Source: Chara braunii
Lineage: Eukaryota > Streptophyta > Charophyceae > Charales > Characeae
DNA: 52,124 bases
NCBI GenBank assembly: GCA_003427395.1
Contig: BFEA01000096.1
Span: 282,714-334,837, forward strand
Direction: 5' to 3'
The notes under the pieces are model-generated. The model saw only the letters and a list, made by a program, of their open reading frames with translations. It made no database searches and was not told the DNA's origin. Position numbers and translations under genes: made by a program. Below, piece by piece: positions 30,964 to 43,228 of this stretch (positions within the stretch are counted from its first letter, which is position 1; every line of letters begins with the position of its first letter).

Positions 30964-33900
30964 GCGATGTGCTCATCGTGCAGCAGTCTTCTGTCAGTAG
31001 GAGGGTGTGGAAGGATAGATGGAGGAGGTGGGTGTGATGAGTAATTAGTTTGCCAATGTTTTTTTTTTTTTTTTTTTTTTTTTCCCTTTCTCGGGGTCTC
31101 TTCTAGTCTCCGCTCCTTGGGGCGGGGGGGGGTGTGTGGAGGGTCAAGTTCTCTTTTTTTTTGGAGTTCCTTCAGGCTTCTCTCCCTTAGAACATCAGAC
31201 CCTTTTTCGGCTTCTTTCGTCTCATTCATCACCGGAAGTTCATCAAGTTTTTCGTCTCATTTATCACCCGAAGTGCATCCAACTTTTCGTCTCTTTCATC
31301 ACCCGAAGTGCATCATGTTTTTCATCTCTTTCATCACCCGAAGTGCATCAAGCTTTTCGTCTCATTCATTACCCTTAGAACATCAAACCTCTTCTCTTCT
31401 CATTCACCACTCTTAGAACATCGAATTTTTCTTCCTTCGGCTCCTCTCGTCTCATTCATCACTCTTAGAACATCAGACTCTTTCTTCCTTCGGCTCCTCT
31501 CGTCTCATTCATCACTCTAAGAACATCAGACTCTTTCTTCCTTCGGCTCCTCTCGTCTCCCGCCTCTTGCTGCCCATGCCTCTCCCCCGAGCCTTGCCAT
31601 CCCTAATGCACTTGGTTGATCTTCCTTCCATCCCGTGTCGATCTTGTCCCCTTTCCGGCTTCAGCCACCCTTAGTGTCTCTTTTAATCGGCTCCCCGGCC
31701 CGTGCAATCCGTGCTTCTTGCCATCCCTTCCTTAATTTCATGTTCAACCAATTTTACACGCATTTCTTTCTAGACATTTTGCCAGGCCTTTCTCAAGTCT
31801 TAGCTCTATGACTTTCACATGCATCTTTCTTCTGGACATCTTGCCAATCTTTTCTCATACCCAAAACTCAATCAATCCCACATACCCCTTTCTTTTGGAA
31901 GTCTTTTCAGTCCTTTCTCAGACTCAAAACTCAATTTCACATGCATTTCTCACGGGCATCTTTGCCATACTTTTCTCTGGTCTAGCTAAGTCATTTCCAC
32001 ATACATTTCTCACGAGCATTTTGCCAGGTTTTTCTAAGGCCCAGCTTAGTTACTTCCTCACTCATTTCTCACGAGCATCTTGCCAGACTTTTCTCAGGTC
32101 CAGCTTAGTCATTTCCACATACATTTCTCACGAGCATCTTGCCAGGCTTTTCTTAGGCCCAACTTAGTCATTTCCACATACATTTCTCATGGGCATCTTG
32201 CCAGACTTTTCTTAGGCCCAACTTAGTCATTTCCACATACATTTCGCACGGGCATCTTGCCAGACTTTTCTCAGGCCTAGCTTAGTCATTTCCACATACA
32301 TTTTGTCTGTTGTTCCTTTCGCACGCTTTGTTCTTAGGTAGATGGCACACCTTCCACCCACTCAATCACGATGTTCCCATCGCGCAACTAGTTCTCACTT
32401 GGAGGTACACAGAACTTGCCTGCCAACTAAGTAGACGGATGTCGGCTCATCAGCCTAAAAAAGGAAGGGTGATCAGTCCTCCCCCTGCTAATAACTCACT
32501 CAATCCTCTACTCTAGTCCTGCAGCCACTACTTTGGAGATGGGCATCATCATTGAGGTACCTCCTCGCATTTGTTAGGCGGGTCTAGTCCACGTCTCCCA
32601 GGACCCCATCATACCATAAGTGGCTCCCTTGCGAATCGTTCCTCCCAAGTGGTAAGTTTTGTGGATTCGGCCTCTTCCTTATCAAGAGAGTTGGGACTCT
32701 CTATAAGTTTGCAAGTGCAGTTATGAAGACCTCGTGGTTAGTCCCCGGAACGGTTGTAATGCTCTTGCCGGGCGGTGTCAATGCCCTGTGGTGGTGGCGG
32801 ACTCCACCCGATACCGCACCCTGACCTTCGCTGTGGATAGTGCCGCTTGACTTAGCGCGAGCATCCTAGGTCCATCCCAAACGGCCAGGCCGCCCCTCAA
32901 CGACATGGCGTGTGGTTAGAGAGGGTCATCAAGACTTAGAAGAGCAACTTTTCGGCCCATCTCGACGCTCTGGACGTTTAAGGAACTCAACGAGAGGCGC
33001 GATTTGAACCTTCCGACTAGAGCTCATTGTCAGAGTTGGTTCCGGATGTCGAGTACTGGGACCGATGCCCTGATCCTTTAACCTGGTGCCCTGCTTACAA
33101 GGGGCAGGTCGCACTTGGACATTCTCCTACGGGGTAGAGGTCTCGGGGTCGAGGTGCGTGCACCACTATCCCCCTCATGCTGAGTCCTGAGACCAGACGA
33201 AGAAGGAAGCCTCAATCTCTTGCTATTTCCATGGTCGATCTACGACCTCTTTTCAAATTGTCTAGGGTCCCCTGTTAATGCAATGCAATTTCCAATTCTC
33301 AGGCAAATGCTCAATCCAATGCTCTTCCCAACTTTTTTTCAAGGTTGATTCTCATGGCTGATCTGACTGCCTCTTTTCAACAAGGCCACCCCTTGTGGCC
33401 AATCTGGCGGCCTCTTTTCAATAGACCACTTCTCATGACGGACCCGTCGGTTCATCGTTTTCGTCTCAATTTTCACTTTTTCAATAACCATCCCTTATGA
33501 TTGCCCGGCGGTCCATGTCCTTCTCATTTTGATATCCGCCTTCTTTTATCCTGCCCTCCAATTCTTCTCTTCTCCATCTTATTTCAAGGCTGTTTTAGTG
33601 ACCCTCCCCTCGGCCTCTTCCCTTCACACCCGTCCTTTTCATCCTTTCTCACGGCTATTTCGACAACCAACTCTCCGACCTTTTTCCTTCTCATATTATT
33701 CTCTTTCATCCTTCCTTATGGCTATTTCAATGACCGACCCACCGACCTTCTCCTTTTCACATTTTTCTCATTCCAGCTCATTCTCAATCAGCCTTTCTCA
33801 AGCAGTCATGCAAGGGGACCCAAGTGCCTATTTCAGAAGAAACAACCCTTGTTAGGGGTCATTCTTGAATAACCTAGTTAGGGTCATTTTTTTCCATTCT

Positions 33901-34100
33901 CAAGTCGAACAGCCTGGTTAGGGCCACTTCTTTCCATTCTCAAGTCGAACAGCCTGGTTAGGGCTATTCCTTTCCATTCTCAAGTCGAACAGCTTGGTTA
34001 GGGTCATTCCTTTCCATTCTCAAGTCGAACAACCTGGTTAGGGTCATGCCTTTCCATTCTCAAGTCGAACAACCTGATTAAGGTCATTCCTTTCCATTCT
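30964..34100 (-). repeat. 3' noncoding region of giant element with serial minisatellites
   Basis: No coding gene is supported. It holds a poly-T tract (31059-31083), 35-bp units around CATCACCCGAAGTGCATC (about 31205-31385), 53-bp units ending CTTCGGCTCCTCTCGTC (31386-31560), 59-bp units with CACGAGCATCTTGCCAG (31745-32305), an unassigned 32410-33850 stretch, and six 40-bp units with GAACAGCCTGGTTAGGG (33850-34105). A diverged copy of the PPT neighbourhood occurs at 32348-32381. Confidence 0.75.
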
Positions 34101-34105
34101 CAATG

Positions 34106-34809
34106 CTTAGCGTCCGAGGGGATGGGCTTTGAGGACACGAATACGATCTTTTACTGGGGAGTTAGGAGGCTGCCATCTTTGCAATTTTCAACGTGTCGTA
34201 TCTTTCTTCTTATTCTCAACATAGTCTTGCTCAATTCCATCATCCTCATTCATACACCCGACTTAGCGTCTAGCACCCAAGCGGAGGTTTTTCAACCTCA
34301 ACCGGTGCTAGCCCCCCCAACTGTCAACCATAGATCAAGTTCGAGTCCCTCTGTCCTTTTCACTCTTGCTCACTCTCACAACTTTGTCCCTTGTGACATG
34401 ACCCTGACTTGGTCAGATTAGGCTCCTAGGAGAGGACATCCTCGTGTCGCTCTATCCATAGGTTCCCTAACCTCTCTTGTACTCGTCTGTCATTCAATGT
34501 TTTTTTCGTGCTCAATTCATCCATATTCATAATTCCCATCCAAGGTACAATCTTTGTCTTGTCCAAAGCTCACAATTGTCTCATCGAGCTAGTCTCATAC
34601 CCTGTGTCCCTTGCCAATGTCTTTCTCTCAAGATCCATCTGAGGTAGCGCATCCAAAAAAGTAGCTCAAATATTGTTTTCTTGCCTATTAAGCTAAGGTC
34701 TTGACTTGTCCCTATCGTATTTGCCTTCAACAAGCTCATTCATACTAGTCAAATCTTTTCTCTACCTATTGCAAAAAAAAACATTTCTCGCCAAACTTTT
34801 GCCTCATCT
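34106..34809. other. No gene recognised between minisatellites and ORF-Z
   Basis: Unique sequence. A plus frame at 34122-34421 has no motif and runs against the element's orientation, so I leave it uncalled. Confidence 0.5.
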
Positions 34810-35869
34810 TTAGTCCCTCCTTGGGTCATCAGTCTTTTGTCTCTTGGGTGCCCGTTCGTCGTCGCGCCTGGTTGGTCCTTCGGCTCTTAGGCCGGCGGCC
34901 ATGATTTCTTTTTTCCTCTGTGCAATTTCTCGCAGTTCTTCCTCACTGTAAAAGTCCAGAGGTGTAACCGCCACTCAGGCCCTCATTAGTTTCCGGGTTC
35001 TAATAATCCAATCATGCTTAATCACGCTTATCCATTGCACGAACCAATGACTGGGTGTGGGCTACGAATTCCTCTTCCCACCCGGGGGTCCTTCTCTTGG
35101 CCCACTTGTTGAAGGTTGCCCCTCAGCCCGAGGCCTTGAGATCTCATCTATTTCATCGCCACTACTGATGGCAATGACTTCTTGCACTTCATCCTCACTC
35201 TCATCCTCTTCCTCTTGTACGAGACTGAATTCACCTATAAAGTTTTCCGGATTCAAAATGTATGGGATATTCGTCCTTCTTTCGGGCTCGTCCCCAAAAC
35301 CCGTGCACCCCCTTTCAAAACTGTCTTGCCTGCTCTGTTCCGCTCCCTCACTTCTTTCCCAATCGTCATGCGCATTTTCCCTTTCCTCGCCTCTTCTTTC
35401 ACCGCTGTCATGTTCATTTTGTCTTGCTTCCTCCTCTCTCCCCATTGTCCCGCATACCTTGCCTTTCTTCCTCCCTTCTCTCCTCCGCTCCTTGTATCTC
35501 CCCTTCTTCTTCGGACAAGGGTTGCAATTTCTCGCCTTTTTTAAGGGGCGAAGGTTTGCGGGCCAACGTCTTTCTCTTTCTGCTTCCTAGTGTCCGTCTT
35601 GGCTGTGGCACAATGAATAATACTGGTCTTTGCCTGTCTCGTGGCCTCTCGGTTCTTTGCCACTCATCTTTGAAAGCTACGTTAGCGCGATTTACATCGT
35701 TCTCGTTATTAAGTTCCATCTTGTCTTGTGTTTTCCCTGTGCCTATTATCACAAGGAAAACAGAAGCCCCAGACCAAATTCCCAAGGTGGAGCCCCGTCC
35801 AAGTAATAGCAGAACCCAAAACCCTATTTCCTCATGATGCCGGAGTTGCCCAAATTTCCAAGGATGCAC
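34810..35869 (-). pseudogene. ORF-Z: charged ORF downstream of integrase, broken
   Basis: After the integrase stop, the minus strand carries a Lys/Arg/Glu-rich frame (35869-35414). It shifts once near 35430 into a frame from 35445 to 34810. That frame has two stops (35062 and 34975) but keeps its character throughout. Visible features are a basic patch SRKRKTLARKPSPLKKG, acidic runs, VIAISSGDEIDE (a hydrophobic core then Ser/acidic residues, like SUMO-interacting motifs) and a basic cluster ERAPKRQKTDD near the C-terminus that could act as a nuclear localisation signal. I recognise no family. Its position between integrase and the 3' noncoding region suggests an accessory element protein. Confidence 0.45.
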
Positions 35870-36147
35870 TCCATATCCATATGATGAATCGTTTCGTGTC
35901 TCCTTTGAATCTCATGCATTTTTCTCGAATGCGATAGGTTGCCCCAGACAATCATCCCGATACCATTCATCCCTCACACAAAAAAAAACTATGGTACAAT
36001 GCCTCAACCTCCATCCAACATTATCCCCCAAAAAACTACGGTATAGTACCCCGGCCGCATCACTCACCCCATGCAATCCATAAGCACAGTCAGAAACTCA
36101 TCCCCAAAAACACAAACCACATCATGGGTAAGATTTTCGTTGGCGCC

Positions 36148-37821
36148 TTAGTCGCCTTGTTCACCTGTTTCCTTGTCTTGAGCCTCTTGCAACCACTGTT
36201 CCACTAGGTTGCGACTTAGGAATCTAACCAGCCATTGTCCTGGAAATGGTCCATTTACCCTGGTCCCATCCAAATCTTTCAACTCGAAAGTGTTCACCCC
36301 CAGTCTCTTGGCAACCCGGTAGGGGCCCTTGAATTTTCTCCCCAGTTGTCCTGACCAAGTACTTTCTAGTGCGGAATTCCTGACTAGGACCATTTCTCCC
36401 ACCTGTAGTGGTTCTTTTCTGATGTTCCGCAGCTGATCCCATCTTGCCTTGTCCTTCATTCTGCTATCCAGAACCCGGCTTACGACTTCTTCCATTGCCT
36501 CCTCATTTTGAATGATCTATCGACATTTGGTCTCAATTAACTGTTCCGTCGTCAGGCGTGGGTCGTCATTCAGCCTGCCCCAAGTTGTTACCAGGGATTC
36601 TACTGGGAAGTCAATTTCCCTCCCATACCACAATTCGGTTGGAATACATCCTGTGGTCCTCTTTGGGGTCGCATTTTCTGCAAACACTGCTTGCTTGAGG
36701 TACTTTCGCCAGTTTCCAAAATCGTCTACTGCTAACTTTGCGATCGTGTTCTTCAAAGTCTTGTGCCCTCTTTCCACGGGTGCATTATCTTCGGGGTGGT
36801 ATGGCTCAATTAACTTGATGGGTACCTCGAGTCTCTTGCATGTACCCAACACGTCTTGATTCACAAATTTTGTCTCATTATCAGCTATAAATCTTATGAT
36901 AAATGGGTGCCTCAGGTAAAAGTCATCGATCCAATTTGCTACTGCCGGTCCAGTTTTCTTCTTAAGGGCCACCGCCTCCACAAACCCGCTGAGATTATCT
37001 CTAGCGTCAAGTATGTATCTGTATCCTTTCGTGGATATAGGCATGACTACGAGGTCGAGATGAATCAGGTGCCCTGGTCCTAGCACTCGCGTGGGTCTCA
37101 GGGGCTCAAAGACTCGAGTCGTACTCTGCTCTTGACAGATCAAGCAGGTCTGGCAGTATGTGGCATTCATACTCCCCATTCTCGGCCAAAAGTAGAGTGG
37201 CACTATTTTGGCCAGGGTTCGTTTTGAGGAGCGATGTCCCCCTGCCAACCCATCATGCATTGCCTAAATTATGTCAACTTGCTTTGATCGTCCACATACA
37301 ACCCTTTTAGGCATTAGGCCTTCCTTTTTTCTGAATAGGTGCCCATTTCTTAGTACGTATTTATCGGCTTCCTCTCTAGCCTTGAGGCTGACCTTTTGAG
37401 CCTCCTTGTTTCCCACAAGTAATAAACCGATCTCCTTGAAGATGCTATCGTACGATCGAATAAGGAAGAATTCCTTCTGATCCCGACGATCCTCCTGTTC
37501 ATTCTGCACTTGGTTTACTAAGTACTGTTGCTGCTTCTGTTCCCATGACTCAACCAAACTCATAACCGCTTCTCGCCCTCCTTCTACAACCATCGCCATC
37601 AGTTCTTCCTGAGGCCCCACAATATCACCCCGCAAGTCTTTCTCTTCCTTGTGGTCGGTTCTTGTAACTGCCCCTTCCCTGAGTTCTGCCACCACTGCGG
37701 GAGACCCTAAGTTGTGCAAGCGGGTTCTATCATTTCGTTCTCTACCGCAAGGGTCCCTCCCTCGTAGTCGAAGAACGCATCGGTAGGTTCTGCGTCCTCT
37801 ACTCCTTCCGGTGTAATGCAC
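36148..37821 (-). pseudogene. pol: Giant-element integrase (HHCC, DDE, GPY/F)
   Basis: The minus frame 37821-36148 is one register broken only by TAG at 37264-37266 and TAG at 36517-36519. The segment before the first stop ends with the linker YVLRNGHLFRKKEG. After it, MHDGLAGGH and CQTCLIC form the HHCC zinc finger. The catalytic triad is Asp69 (HLDLVV), Asp127 (IADNET) and Glu163 (APVERGH) of the 247-residue piece, with exactly 35 residues between the last two. After the second stop, GRKFKGPYRV (Gly57-Pro58-Tyr59) is the GPY/F module. No chromodomain follows. The first 40 or so codons after 37821 appear out of frame with the upstream RNase H. Confidence 0.9.
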
Positions 37822-37829
37822 ACCTTGCT

Positions 37830-39749
37830 CTAGCCGCCGGCCCTGTTCCTGAGACCGGTTATGCGCTCGATCTTGTAGTCAAACTGCCAAATGAACCCCA
37901 CCCATCTTCCCACGGAGGGGTCTATAGGCTTGTAATTCTTTAGGGCCTCTGCGACGTTTGCCGGATCTATTCTCAAGATGAACCTCCTCCCAAAGAGGTA
38001 GGCTTGGAAGGTCTTAAGGCAGTGGAGAACAGCCAACACTTCTTTCTTGAATTGCGAGTAGCGACGCTCGACTGAGTTCAAAATCCTACTCTCGAACCCG
38101 ATTGGTCGTTCTTTTCCATCTTCCCCTCTTTGGATCAGAACTCCTCCCACTACTAATGGTCCCCCATCGGTCTCAAGCACAAACGGACGCCCTACCTCAT
38201 CGTTAAAACATGGAGCGGTAAGGGTGACCTGTTCAGATGTCAATATGTCTTTCAAGGTCTGGACGGTGCGTTCTCGTTCGTCCGTCCAATCGAGCGCCCT
38301 CATCGCGGATCATGGCCCGAATGGGTTCGGCTATCTTTGCGAATCCTTTGATGAAAATCCTCCAAAATCCTACAACCCCTAGAAAGGCCCTTACCTCCGT
38401 TGTGGTTCGCAGGGGTGTTGGCCATTGAGAGATTTTATCCGTCTTGGCCAGATCGGGCTTCCTCCCATATGACCCGCAGCGGAATCCTAGGATGGTTACT
38501 TCCAGCATTGCCAGGATGCTTTTGGGGCCGTTGGAAGTGATGTTGTATTCCAAGAACCTGCGAAGAAGCTCTTTGATATCCTGCAGGTGGTCCCCCACAA
38601 ACCTCCGTATCCCTGGTTGAATTTCCGTTTCATCCTTGTCTCGTGCGCCTTCGATTGGATTGTCGTTAATGTACGGTTCGCATTTTGCGGGGAACATATC
38701 TCCTGCGACTGCGAGCATCCTTCTTTGTGCTTTCGCCACAGCATTGGTGAAACCGATAGGAGTCACTTGCATTTGTAATTGACCTACCGGGGTATGCATA
38801 GCCGTGTAGGGTCTATCCCGGGCGTCGAGCGGGAGCTGATGATATCCAGAATAGAGGTGTACCAATGAGTAAATGCTTCACCCGGCATGAGATTCTGCCA
38901 GTTGGTCGGCTTGAGGCAATGATCCCGCGTCTCGGATGGTGACAACATTCAATTTCTGCAGATCTTGGATCCACCTAAGCGACTTGTTAGGCTTCCGGAA
39001 CACGAATCATCTATTCACGTATGGTGACGCGGTGGGTTCTACCACAAAGGAGTTCATCTTTGCTCTGAGCAGTTCTGTTACGTCCCCTGCGACTCCAAAG
39101 TAGTAGGATGGCCCCCTGTCATTCCAACATTCGTGCTCGACTGTATGGATCCTGACTGGAGGTATCAATTTCGCGTCCAATCGTCCCTTCTGATGATCGT
39201 TGAAGGCAAAAGTTAGGTTAAATTCTTAGCATGTTTCCTTGATCAAGCATGTCTCCTGCTCTGTCAAGAATCCCTCCACCCCTATCTTTATGGTCTCTGC
39301 TACCTCGTCTGGTATTCGATGCCCCTTTGTTGCCCTTCTTTCTCTAATCGCCCGGAGCACTTCCTCCTCCTTTTCCTTGACTTCTTCCTTTGTTGTTTCG
39401 AGCAGGACCGAGACAGGCTTGGCCTTCTTCTATACGGGCTTGTACTTGCGAATGCTTCCTTCTGGGATCTTTCTCCTAAAAAATGAACAGCCAGAATTGC
39501 CCGAGGTGCTTTGGCAATCCGAGGCTGGATACTAATTAATTTCCCATTCAGGCAGTAGCCTTTTTGGACTTATCCTTCAAACTTGGCGAGCGCGGTTTGA
39601 TCCACACATACCTTATGGTATCTGATAGCCTTGATGAAGTGTAGTAAGTCCGGGACTTCCAGTGTTATTCCGGTCTCCTCCTCTTGGGCCTCCTTTGGTC
39701 TAGGCAAGTTGGCTCCCAATTCGACCTCCGTCTCTTTCTCCACTACCAT
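37830..39749 (-). pseudogene. pol: Giant-element reverse transcriptase and RNase H
   Basis: The frame from about 39749 holds a linker (CVDQTALAKFEG, YCLNGKLIS). After a shift, RT begins with VRIHTVEHECWNDRG, VVEPTASPYVNR, FVFRKPNKSLRWIQDLQKLN and LYSGYHQLPLDARDRPYTAM. TGA codons at 39007 (where the family has Trp) and 38878 interrupt it. Two catalytic positions are altered: the first Asp is His (LVHLYSGY) and the YXDD box reads YIND. The thumb/connection follows (FLGVVGFWRIFIKGFAKIAE). RNase H lies in another frame, 38303-37830, with ETDGGP, QFKKEV and RIDPAN acidic positions kept. This lineage lacks the LDDILIF-type wording of the chromovirus, so it is a distinct Ty3/gypsy clade. Confidence 0.88.
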
Positions 39750-39873
39750 TACTCTCTCTCAGGGCATCGTCCTCCTGCCTCCGCTTTTTCTGTGGCAACC
39801 CCATCTTGACCCATTCTTTCTTGCTGAACGCCTCCTCGATCATAATTTCTACCCTTTCCCTCATTCCTTGCAT

Positions 39874-41301
39874 TCATGTGAAAGCCCCCTTTCTGACACT
39901 CTCTTCGAACGATGGTGACCATGTTGCTAATTTCCCTTTTGGCGTGTCACCGCCTGTCCCGATGCGACGGAGTAGCTCACCACGACCTGTCACCGGGTTT
40001 TCTATGTCCACCATGTATGTTCCATCATGCAGGTGCATTCCGATCATCTCTACATTCGCACACCAAGGTCTCCCAAGGATTATGTTATGGTCCATTCCGT
40101 CCATGACAGTCATCTGTTGGAACGACCAAATGGACTCCCTAACCCCGGCCTTGACTGCGCACTTAGTAACATACCCAGAGAAGGGAATTTCCCCGCCTGC
40201 CCCACGGACGTTTCTCGTTGTCTCTTTGTTTACTGGGCATCCCGTAATCTTTGCAAAGTCTTTTCTAATGAGCGTTATTTCAGCCCCTCCGTCTACGAGC
40301 GCATCAGTGTGGTGGCTTGCAATCTGGACTTTCAGCTTACCCACCGGTAGTGCGTGGAAGCTAAGTTTTGTCCCTAGTGGTGCCCTCATAACCTCGCCAC
40401 CTTCACGGTCTGGCAGGCTTAGCCGGATGTCTGCAAAGACCTTCTCTAGCTCATCTAGATCCTCGGGGATCCTTTGGAAGTTGGCGACTTCTCCTGGTGC
40501 CTCCTCTTCCTTCTCTTCCTCCTGTTGTTCTGACCCTTCTTCTACCTCTATTCTTCGCCTCGTCAGTAGTTGTCTAAGGCCTTTCAGGAGCCTGGAGCTT
40601 GCCTGCGACATGGTTTGGAAAGAGACCGACACCATGGTCCCCAACAGCTTGCTAAGGGTGTCATCGATCTCGGGCATAGTTAGAATGGGGATCTGATACC
40701 GGAATTTTTTTTTGGTCGAGGCAGCTTTGTCTACCGGAGCCTCTTCTCTAGGTTTCCCATAAACTTTTTCTTGCTCCTGTGCCTCAACTTCTTGTGGCAT
40801 CCCCGGGCCATCCCCGACGTCTTCCATGATGGCGTCTTGTACGACCTTCTTTTCTGCTATTCGTTGCCTTGTGGTCACGTTCGCTCTATCTCGCCAGTCA
40901 TTCGCTAAAATAAAATTGGCCTGCGGCCCACGTCCTCGTGCCTGTTCCCAGGCGAGCTCCGCCACGGGCTCGGCCTCCACCGTGGAGACGTTGAGGTTGT
41001 TAAGTGCGATTACGGCCCGACGCATCCCACCCGGGGAGTTCCAATTCACTTTCTCTCCTCGGGGGCCTATGATCTCTCCTCGTAACGTCCTAGAGCACCT
41101 CTTGTGCATGATATCATAGTTAAGTCTTGGACACGCTCGCACAAAGTGTCCGACCATCGTACAATACTTACATTGCTCATTTGTCGGATCTCTCCTATTG
41201 AACCCCCGGTTAGTTATTCTTGCGGGAACCACCGCCTCTTGTGGTGGGAGGGGGGGTCGAGATGCTTGGGTTTGCGTCACTTGGGCTTGCATTACCATCA
41301 A
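39874..41301 (-). pseudogene. Giant-element gag C-terminus and aspartic protease
   Basis: A 475-residue open stretch continuing the gag register. The zinc knuckle CKYCTMVGHFVRAC occupies residues 44-57 (CX2CX4HX4C), for RNA binding. A Glu-rich spacer precedes the protease, whose active site is Asp337 in ALVDGGAEITLI, with ILGRPW as the second conserved block. DGGA in place of the usual DSGA or DTGA may be tolerated. The frame ends FEESVRKGAFT at the stop 39874-39876. Continuation in another frame (NARNEGKG) suggests that the stop is a frameshift artefact in this decayed copy. Confidence 0.88.
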
Positions 41302-42729
41302 TCCGTTCTCTACCGTTTCGATTTTTCCGTCTACCCCATGGACACACTCATGCAGGCTTTATATCCCTCTTTTTACCTTTTCGCCCGTTTTATCGGTTAG
41401 GTCTATGACTTCTCCTTCTTTCAGTAAGGCCAATGAGTCGGTTACAACCATCTTCTCAGCAATGTCTGTCACGGTGCTGAAGTCGACGTCCCGTGTATTC
41501 ATAAACTCCGTGGTCTGCTGGTAGGCCAATAGGATTTTATCTTTGTTGAACTCGATGAATTGCCTGAGGAAGTATTTACTCATTATGCGATCGGTTATCC
41601 CCGGGATTCGCAATGCTACAAGGGTGAATTCCCTCAGGAAATCGTTATATGTCGCAAAGTTCTTTCTTTGTACTACAACCAGCTCTATTTCCGTAGCCAT
41701 TTTCTCGGTTGCCAGATATTTCCGCATCATTACGTCCCGGGCCTCCTTCTAGGATCCGCTGGTCGCGTCGATAACCATTATGTCCTTACCTAGGTTCAAC
41801 GACCCATGTTGCTCTAAGTGCTCTATCTTTTCTTCCTCACTCCACCTTAGTAGTGCTGCCAAATTTTAGTAGTCCATCAAGAATTTCGTGATATTAGCCC
41901 CGTCGAATGTCAGCTTCTTCTTGGCGTCGACCAGGTGTCCCTGATTTTTATTTAGCGCCCTTGTGAGGGAAGACACCATTTTCTTAAGCCCGCCCTCGGT
42001 TCCTCTTGTTCCATTGGGGGTGCCCTAGCCTTGTTTTTCTTTATCGGTTCTCGATCCTTCTCCGGGCTTTGTCGTCCCTTCCGGGTCGAACCAGCCTTGC
42101 ACCCTTTCTCTTAAGCTCCGAAACCCTTCGCATCCCCTTGCGATTATGGGCGAAACCGCTGGTCGGCTTGCCCCACTGTCTATGGTCGGCGGGTTGGTAG
42201 CCTTCTCCGCCTCCCTCCCTGGGGACTCCGTTTTCTCCTTTCCTTTCTTGGTTGGCATCTCCCTACGCTCCCCAACCTTATCCTTCCTCTTTTTTATAGT
42301 ACCCTCTTGGCTCCCCCGCCCTTGGTTTGTTCCTTGATCTTCATTCAACCCTTCTCCGGTAAAGTCCCCCTCGCCTTCGTTCATCATCTCTTCCAGGAGT
42401 TTTGCTTTATATTCCGTCGTTCTCCTTTCTATCTCGGCTAGTTTTTTTCGAGTGTCCGTTAGCCTTACCTTCTTTGACAATGCGCCCTCAGATGCTCGTG
42501 GCGTCGGACTGCCTTTATTCTTGTCTCCCCTAGTTTCCTGAGTTCCTCGTTTGCTCCCTCCATTTTTTCCCGAGCTTTCCCCGGTTGTCACTTCCTTTCT
42601 TCCTTCCTTCGTACCTTCTGGATTAACTGATTCTTGGTCCCTCATGAACCCCTCGTTCTGCTCTATGTCCTTCTCTGTGTCCTAACTCCCCTTGCTTCGC
42701 AGGCTTCCTGCTTCCTCTTCTGTCGCCAT
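41302..42729 (-). pseudogene. gag: Giant-element gag
   Basis: The start is the ATG at 42729 (MATEEEAGSL), the first Met of a register that stays the same down to 39874. It is interrupted by TAG 42682, TAG 42025, TAA 41866, TAG 41749 and TAA 41359. The N-terminal 200 codons are Lys/Glu/Gly-rich and probably disordered, with a coiled-coil-like stretch (RKKLAEIERRTTEYKAKLL). Then comes the capsid-type core: LTFDGANITKFLMDY, NLAALLRWSEEEKIEHLEQH, MMRKYLATEKM, FATYNDFLREFTLVALR. The single register over 950 codons argues that gag and protease were one fused frame in the ancestor. Confidence 0.85.
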
Positions 42730-43228
42730 CCTTTTCTAATTCTGCACATAGGAAAACAAAAAATTCTGAGATGGCCAGTTGTTCACAGCTTTCCAGATTT
42801 CTAGGCCCTAAGGCTGGCTTCAGTCGCCCTACCTTTGCTATTTCAATATTTTCTATTTTGTAGTGGCGGTAGCAGGCCTGTCCGTCTTCACTTTGCGGGG
42901 GTACCGCTTGCCTTTACTGTCAGAAAGCCTGTTGCCGGGTTTCGGTGTTTTGTCATCACCGTACCTCGGTTCTAAGGCGGCGTGTCCATGGCGGGTGGGT
43001 CCTTTCGAAGATGACCTTTTTGCCTTCCAGCCTATGGATACCATTGACGTCCTTGGTAGTAGTGGCCATCCTAGTCCCTATCTGGCACACCCTTAGATGG
43101 CGTAGGACTCCAGCCACTACCCCCCCCCCAGATCGCTATTCTTGCTCTTGTCTCTATCATCCCATAGTTAGCGTTCACCTTTGCCACCTTCCCCGACACT
43201 TTTCTCATACCGGTTCCTCAGGCCCGTC
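42730..43228 (-). other. Spacer between ORF-X and gag
   Basis: About 500 bp. A short basic frame (42853-43044, 63 codons) has no recognisable motif. I see no splice consensus I would trust and no internal promoter. Confidence 0.5.

Noticed and set aside
32929-33114. 61-codon minus-strand frame in the 3' noncoding region
   Set aside because: Short, with no motif and no second copy in the window to test it. It lies downstream of all element genes.
35057-35590. 177-codon plus-strand serine/leucine-rich frame
   Set aside because: It is the antisense shadow of the charged ORF-Z frame and has no motif.
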